Assembly (NCBI GenBank): GCA_949987565.1
Contig: OX465102.1
Span: 23,605,789-23,669,788 of the forward strand
Reading direction: 5' to 3'
Source: Luidia sarsii
Lineage: Eukaryota > Echinodermata > Asteroidea > Paxillosida > Luidiidae
Length of the DNA stretch: 64,000 nucleotides
The position numbers and the translations under genes are program-made. The notes beneath the pieces are model-generated. The model had not been told where the DNA came from, did no database searches, and was given only the letters and a program-made list of their open reading frames with translations. How positions within the stretch are numbered: position 1 is the first letter of the stretch; every line of letters starts with the position of its first letter. Below, in pieces: positions 27,101 to 64,000 of this stretch.

Positions 27101-27110
27101 TCTAGGGTGG

Positions 27111-57539
<30,429 letters not shown>

Positions 57540-57543
<4 letters not shown>

Positions 57544-57581
57544 AAAAATCGTCCTTTATTCAACAAGAAAGTCCAGCTCAT
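57540..57581 (-). promoter_or_regulatory. Upstream ORF overlapping the ATRX start
   Basis: A 13-codon ORF begins at the ATG 57579-57581 in the ATRX leader and stops with TGA at 57540-57542, so its stop overlaps the main start as ATGA. Such overlaps can couple termination to reinitiation. Whether this one is translated cannot be seen. Confidence 0.5.
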
Positions 57582-57699
57582 GAGCTGCCAGTACAGTGTG
57601 GCGTGATGAGTCCTGGGGAATAATGAAATAAAAACTCATGGTGAACCGTATTGAAATTCTTTTCTGCAACATGCACGGCGGATAGCCAGTGGTCTGATA

Positions 57700-59580
57700 C
57701 AAAGGGACAGCCGTAGCTAATGTGAATTACATGTACATGTGTAGATAGTACCTCGAGACAGAGGAAAGTAAATGAAAGCGGTGTGTGGACACAATATACA
57801 CGATCATTAGTGGGATTGGAATTGCGATTCAGTCAGACTCTACTATTGGTGAGACTTTTTTCCAAATAATTGCGTTTATTTGCGACACCATGTGTGCGGG
57901 AATGCTCTGCTGAATCACACTCTCACAAGGCACTGCTCGTGCTCTGTTTGACAGGAAGTACCACATGTGTTTGTTCATATTTCTCCCTGCATGGGCCACC
58001 CTCAAGCACACACCCACCATTTGACACTACATAAATGCTAACCACAATCGGCTCGCGATTCTTAGAGATGCAATTTTTTGACCTGTGTAGGTACCATGTA
58101 GTTGCAGAATCGCGATTTAAATACCGATTATTCTCGTAGTGGGAACGTCCCTACTGTCAATTCTAGGAGGGAAGGAGTGTAGGGGGTTAGTGCTGGATGG
58201 CTGGACAGGATACTACCCTGAATGTACCGTAGTCATCTGAAGGTGGACAAGGTCCTATCCCGTGCTGTACAGAGAATGGGATAGGTTTTTGCGGCCACAT
58301 GTACATGTACATGTACATGCATGTATGTCCAATGAAGACAGAGGGAGCTGATGCCATATCCGTGGCTGTAACACACACTGGGATGCAATGCTTGCAAAAT
58401 GCATACATGTGTGCATTCTTCCACTGCACTGCATTTGTATTGATGCTGACACTTTGGTACATCTCTCTGAGAAAAGCTTGCATCACTACATGGCAGGGGG
58501 TCCCCTGAATATCAAACTGTGAGACAGCCCACCTCACACTTTTGATGGACCACCTCGCACCTTGGGTATTTTTGTCTCCAAAACTTGCTACCTCAGGGGG
58601 CAGAATAATGCTTGAAAAGATGGACACCAGAAACAATACCGGTAGATCCTTTCCTTAGTCTGTGCAAAGTTTAGGAGCTCTCCTAGTCTCCTTACTGAAT
58701 GTTTCTACATTTACAAACATGCACATATTCGTGTTTTGAACTCTTTCCCTATACAATGTATACAATATATGACCCTTGGAAAATCAATAGCAGATCCACA
58801 GTATACCAAAACTCATCTTTTGTGCAAATTATTTGGTTGTCACCTGACCTTAGACTCACAAAATTTCGCGAAAACCCTGCTATGCATTGTATTTCAGCAT
58901 GGATATACTATACGTGTACATGTACATTGTGTTGTCTATAAAAGACACTTCAAATCAACTTGACTTACCGTATACATGCATCGGAGTGCATCCTATCATT
59001 GAGATCAAGATTCTCCAGGGAAAAAATGCCATAATCAATACCAAATGGCATGACAACACCAAAAATCTGATCATATTGACAGCAGCTAGATTGTAAGGGA
59101 ATCAAGTAGACCTTATACTTTCCTTCACTGGTTTTTTTTTCGAAAATGAAAGTTTTTGACTCCAATCTGCAAATTTGTTTATTGAACTAAGCTCTGAGAA
59201 GATCTAATCCAGACCACCTTGAGAAAACTTTGAAGTATTTCCACTAATCAGGAAAATTAATTAGCTTATTAATAATTCATAAGCATTTCATGAATATTCA
59301 TCATCATGAATATTAATAATATTAAATATTCATAAAATTTGCATAATATGCAGACACCCACAATGCATTGCACAAAATGGTGTCTCCTTTTTCCCCAACT
59401 CTTTAAGGGGTTTCCTGTGTACAGTATAAGTCCACAAAGGGGCTACAAATAAACCTTAACCATGATTGGAACGTGTCACATGAACAGAGAATAAATACAT
59501 TTATATATATATGCACATTTCTGGGGATTTTCCAGTCATTTGAAATAGGAAAGCCTTCCTAGTCATACAGGAGCAGTCAC
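57700..59580. other. ATRX upstream region, nothing recognised
   Basis: No exon or named repeat except a short GTACAT run at 58298-58325. The open frames are repeat artefacts. Confidence 0.4.
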
Positions 59581-59589
59581 ATGGAACTG

Positions 59590-60295
59590 TAGGCCTACAT
59601 GTACATTTGTACATGTACATGTACAGTACATGCACCATGTGTACAGCACTACAGTGTACTACTGTACAGTACATAGGCCTACATGTACAGTACGTGTAAA
59701 ATATGTACGGTACAGTACATGTATATGTACATGTACAGTGAATGTACATGTACATGTACATGTACAAGTACAAGTAAAATGTGTACAGTGTAGTGTACTA
59801 CTGTACAGTATACAGTACGTGTATAATATGTACAGTAGAGTGAATGTACATGTACATGTACATATGTACTGTACATACATACATGTACAATGTACATGTA
59901 CTGATGTACATGTAAATACTGTACAGTACATGTACACATGTACATGTACATGTACAGTACATGTACATGTAAATTTACATGTATGTACATGTACAGTGTA
60001 CATGTACTGTGTAGTATGTATACTGTACATGTACATGTACATATGTGTACATGTACATTTTACACATGATGTACAAATGTACAAATGTACATGTACATAT
60101 GTACATGTACATGTACAATGTACATTGTGTACAGTACATGTACATGTACATATGTACATGTACATATGTACATGTACATGTGCATGTAGTACAAGTACAG
60201 TATACAGTGTAGTACAGTGCACATGTACGGTACATGTGTAGATAGTGTACACGTACAGTATACAGTGCACATGTTGTACATGTACAGAACAATGT
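59590..60295. repeat. GTACAT palindromic satellite, about 700 bp
   Basis: TGTACATGTACATGTACA-type sequence with interspersed GTACAGT. Self-complementary at nearly every position. Smaller patches lie at 1003-1380, 61760-62000 and 62155-62350. Confidence 0.9.
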
Positions 60296-60299
60296 GCCA

Positions 60300-61050
60300 C
60301 ACATTTACAAATTACAGTAATGGTACAGTAGTTCAAACCATGTAAGTAGTCAACTGTTCCAACAGTCCCTATCTTGTGAAACCAATTCAAGTTCATTTTA
60401 TTTCCATCAAAAGGCATGATTCATACACAATGCCAAATGACAATGATTGTTTTTAAATCGTGATCTGTAAATTGTACACATGTACGTTTCTGTTGAAAGA
60501 GTACGTACGTATACTGCTCAATTGGTTGCAAGTGCAAGGTTTCGCTCCTCAAAAGCTTATTGATGATCATAATTAAAGGGGTCTTCATACAGATTTATAT
60601 TTTCTTAATTTCTCAAAATGTTGCTCTTCTTTAATAATATTTCTTATTTCTTACGTTTGGTCCCACTCATTCATCGCATGAAACTACTAAAATAAAAAGG
60701 GATGATTTCAAATGTGCTGCAGAAATGCATTGAGGCACTACTTGGTGTACTGAATAGGCTATGGCTTAAAAAATGACTGTTTTGCTTTTTTAGCACGCAT
60801 CATTTATAACATATTTTATGGCAGATCAATGTGACCAAGTAGACCATTTGTTTAACAGATGAGACCATTAAAAACCCATCAAAATACAAGTATCAATATC
60901 ACTAAAACTGAAATCACTTTGACCGAGAGAAATATATTAAGGACTCATATACATGTAGTTTTAGAATTAGTCATTGCAATTTGCAATATAGGCTATCAGT
61001 ACCCAAATTCATGTTTTGGGGGACCGCCACGTCCGTGGTACTGGTACATT
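60300..61050. other. Intergenic, nothing recognised
   Basis: AT-rich. A 105-codon ORF (60859-61176) ends in sequence that may belong to the retrotransposon relic that follows. Confidence 0.4.
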
Positions 61051-61119
61051 ATAGATTCCATGAACTCTGACCTCAAGACGAGCCTAGCCTTGAATTTGAA
61101 GGCAATGAGTGAGCAACAT

Positions 61120-61522
61120 GAGCAATTTACTAAGGACATGGAAAACAAGACCAATGCTTTGGCAACACCATGCTAGCACAGGGTCATGTTAAACATCAAG
61201 CGTGTGGATCAGACTCCAAATGAGACCATCTATAATCTGACCAACACCGCCCCACTGATCATCAAATTCAAGGCACGGCAACTCATTTTTGGGCCGTATA
61301 CTTCGCCTCGAAGATGACGAGCTGGTGAAAGAATCTGCTCTATATGTTCCACTACATGGGATTGGGAAGAGGAAATGGGGATGGCCTCCCACGTTGTACT
61401 TGTACTTGCAGTATGTCCAGCACCTCTTGGGGGATATTGAAGGGATACTGCCACCAGACTAAAATGCTTCTCTGGCCCTAAGTTTGTACGGTATAGTCGC
61501 CTACTCCACAGCCGAATGATGA
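61120..61522 (+). pseudogene. Non-LTR retrotransposon reverse-transcriptase C-terminal relic
   Basis: Plus-strand pieces in successive frames resemble the end of a metazoan LINE pol: MLNIKRVDQTPNETIYNLTN, then after a frameshift near 61300 LEDDELVKESALYVPLHG and LYLQYVQHLLGDIEGILPPD, an in-frame stop, and VAYSTAE before TGA near 61515. Premature stops (TAG before 61180, TAA at about 61459) and the frame change show it is dead. Confidence 0.75.
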
Positions 61523-62097
61523 TGATGATGAAGATGATGATGATGGTTACAGCAATGACATTACACATGTAGCTGTACGAAGCCTTTAGTACACATGAAC
61601 TTGTACAATGTACGTGTCCAGGGAGCATTTGATTTAGCTTCCCCAGGTTGATCTGGGTTAACCTCAAGTGACCCTGCTTCCACACTGGGTAAGTCAGTGG
61701 TAATGTCACAAGGTCAACCAGGGCTGACCAGCATGTAGATCTGGGTATGCCAAGCCAATGCACTTCAATGTACATACCGGTACATGTACACATACTGTAC
61801 GTACAGTGTACCTGTACACATATATGTACAGATGATGTACGCCGGGGTACTTTTGTACAGTACATCTAATTCAATGGGTAATTCCATAAATCAGGGGTCC
61901 GACTTGTGATATTTTGGATTGACCTCAATGTACACTGTACAGGAGGCAAATGTGCATTCTGTAGGCTGTACATGTACACAGTGTGTGTACATTTATGTAC
62001 ATGTGTGATTTCGGGCACTTTTAAGGCCTTCGGTTGAGAATCAGCGTTTTTGTAAATATTTCAGACGCGGTGGGACGCTAGTGCGACAGACAATCTC

Positions 62098-62151
62098 AAA
62101 ACTTGTTTAACTTTTTTAAGGGGAGCTCCTAGCGGCCCAGTAAGTGGGACT
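62098..62151 (+). repeat. Half-copy of the 15306-15405 palindrome
   Basis: CTCAAAACTTGTTTAACTTT and AAGGGGAGCTCCTAGCGGCC...AGTAAGTGGGACTAG match one arm. Confidence 0.75.
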
Positions 62152-62470
62152 AGTACGTATACATTACATGTACATGTACATAAACATGTACATTTGTACA
62201 CTAGTACGTATTGTACTGTACATGTACATAATACTACTACTACTAGTACTACTAGTACTACTTAGTACCATAACCATGGTACTACTGACTGAGTACTGTA
62301 CAATGTGTCCATGTGTACATTACATGTACTGTATACTGTACATGTACATCTATTTTAATATAATGAGTCACTCTATGAAGTACTAACTACCTCCATTATA
62401 TACTTCTTTACAAAGTCATGTACTAACTACCATTAATTATTGTACATTTATATTTGTTTTTATCTTTCGC

Positions 62471-62628
62471 AGTGGCTGTGTTTACGGCAGTCGTTTATGT
62501 GGTTCCCTGACGTACTTAACAATATTTGTCAGGATGTTTAGCTCTTAGAACCAGACTATCAACGAATAGTCTAGTTCAACCAGCCAGTGAGGGAACCACA
62601 CGGACGACTGCCGTAACAATAGCCACTG
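62471..62628. mobile_element. Short fold-back element
   Basis: AGTGGCTGTGTTTACGGCAG against CTGCCGTAACAATAGCCACT, with GGTTCCCTGAC/GAGGGAACC inside. It corresponds to the core (12664-12844) of the larger element in centrin intron 1. Confidence 0.8.
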
Positions 62629-62814
62629 CATTTATATTTAATTTTCCGAGATATGCAACTTACAATTAATAACAGCACTGTGCACACACAAATGATTTGT
62701 GATAATAATTTCAAGGGGAAAACCAAAACTGCAAAAGGAAACTTAAAACTGCAAATTTTGTCACTAACTAACAGTAACAGTATCAGTCACAATAAATTAA
62801 GTATATCCTAGTCC

Positions 62815-62950
62815 GAGTAACTTGGACCCGACAAGTCACCCTTTTTTTATTGATTTTTTTTATCAAGATTCCGGTGACTGTAGTGTACTGTAGTCACCCG
62901 AATCTCAAAATTTCGATAAAAAAGGGTGACTTGTCGGGTCCAAGTTACTC
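62815..62950. repeat. 136-bp hairpin element
   Basis: GAGTAACTTGGACCCGACAA against TTGTCGGGTCCAAGTTACTC. Pairing continues through the CCGGTGACT/AGTCACCC inner arms to a centre near 62883. Confidence 0.88.
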
Positions 62951-63555
62951 TGACTTATCCATGGTATCATTCACTATCACAGTATCACTATTTATCAGTA
63001 TCACAGTATTTTTATCAATATCACTTTATCAGGCCTAACATTACAATACAACTACAGTACAGTATTACAAGTACAACTACAAGTAACAAAAACAAAAACA
63101 ACATCCCATCAGGCATCATGCCATGGCATCACCATCACATCAGCTCCCGTAGGCCGTAGGCCTGCCCAAAACTGGCAAAAGGAGCTAGTTTCTGTTAGGG
63201 GACTCTCCACAAAAGTACACAATAGAGTGAACCATGTATAATGATCGTGAAGGCAATTTCGTGGGATTTTTCCGCACATAATTTACTACCAAAATCATGC
63301 CTGGCAGTGGCAATGGTTTGCATTGGCATTACCAATGTACCAATAATACTATAGAGTATAGTACATGTACAGTACATAGGCAATAGGAAATACATAGGCC
63401 TCCATGGGTACAGTACGTGTACGGCACACTGCATGCATGCAGCACTGCCTGACCATTCATCATTATTAAACCCAAGTTTCCGCTCAACTGTCTCGAGTAC
63501 CACGCTGCGATCCGGCAAAGAAACGACCGGAAAAACACCCGCACTGGACGCTCAC

Positions 63556-63830
63556 CTCCCTACTGCATGTTTCCTGGGGTCGTTTCCTGCGTTATCGGCG
63601 CCGATCGCGGTCCATTTCCATGGAAACTCAACTTAAACGACCCATTCGTGAGGTATAACGTGAGCACAATAAGCTGCTGCCGGGAAATCTTTTTTCCATT
63701 TTCGCCGCCTTGTCCGATGACGGTCCACTGCGCAGGGTTCGACGCATATGAATATGCAGCAGGCTTTGCCCCGCCCACTTGAACTTTTTAATATCAGTCG
63801 CGCGCTTCGGCCATCCGAGCCCGTGTTTTG
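63556..63830 (-). promoter_or_regulatory. ATRX: Candidate ATRX promoter and non-coding first exon
   Basis: ATRX exon 1 has its own acceptor, so an upstream exon is expected. The CpG-rich patch at about 63,460-63,850 offers a minus-strand donor GGGAG|GTGAGC with its G at 63,555. Upstream on the same strand are a GC box (GTGGGCGGGGC, 63768-63778), TATTAAAA and a CCAAT box (63900-63904). An alternative is the promoter of a plus-strand gene beyond the window. Confidence 0.4.
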
Positions 63831-64000
63831 TGGATTCCAGAGGTTACTGTAATAATTTTCGTAAGAAAAAAACCCCGATGTGTTTCTTTTCAAAATGTGA
63901 TTGGTTTTGTCGATTACATTCCCATGAACACACATACCCATTTGTGTATCCCTGTGGAGACATTGCTTTGATCTCGTGCACCATACAACCGTGTGAGAAA

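Noticed and set aside
59630..60417. 203- and 252-codon Cys/Tyr/Val/His ORFs on both strands
   Set aside because: Translations of the GTACAT palindromic satellite.

Overview
The window is animal nuclear DNA: spliced genes with GT-AG (and one GC-AG) introns, abundant tRNA-derived SINEs, MITE-like inverted repeats, minisatellites and non-LTR retrotransposon relics. All three genes were placed by hand translation and splice-phase matching against protein families I know. Repeat style (GTACAT-rich satellites, short palindromic elements, tRNA-SINEs) and the divergence of ATRX from vertebrates suggest a marine invertebrate, perhaps an echinoderm or other non-vertebrate deuterostome. That placement is a guess.

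Layout: 1-7.9 kb is repeat-rich intergenic DNA. 7.9-13.7 kb, minus strand, is a complete centrin gene (5 exons, 171 aa, four EF hands). 14.7-18.2 kb, plus strand, is a complete EMC7 gene (4 exons, 224 aa, ER membrane complex subunit), head-to-head with centrin across about 1 kb. 18.2-27.0 kb is intergenic, with SINEs, a MITE and a 26-bp minisatellite. 27.1-57.6 kb, minus strand, is a complete ATRX gene: 25 coding exons, all phases consistent, 2,283 aa, with ADD zinc fingers, a 1,043-codon exon that is mostly acidic/basic disordered sequence, a SNF2 helicase and a poly-Q C-terminus. 57.6-64 kb is upstream of ATRX and holds palindromic satellites, a retrotransposon relic and, at about 63.5-63.9 kb, a promoter-like CpG-rich patch with a good minus-strand splice donor that may be the non-coding first exon of ATRX.

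No operon or dedicated novel system is visible. The gene products act separately: centrin in centrioles and nucleotide-excision repair, EMC7 in ER membrane-protein insertion, ATRX in heterochromatin remodelling. The most unusual structure lies in the ATRX introns. One array has copied an exon end with its 5' splice site five extra times (32,734-33,231). Others are long polypurine/polypyrimidine tracts against 3' splice sites, G-rich tracts, and minisatellites filling whole introns. ATRX proteins are known to act on G-rich tandem repeats, so the density of such DNA in this gene deserves a check. The centrin gene has a GC-AG intron almost filled by a 22-unit minisatellite, and a first exon whose only codon is the ATG.
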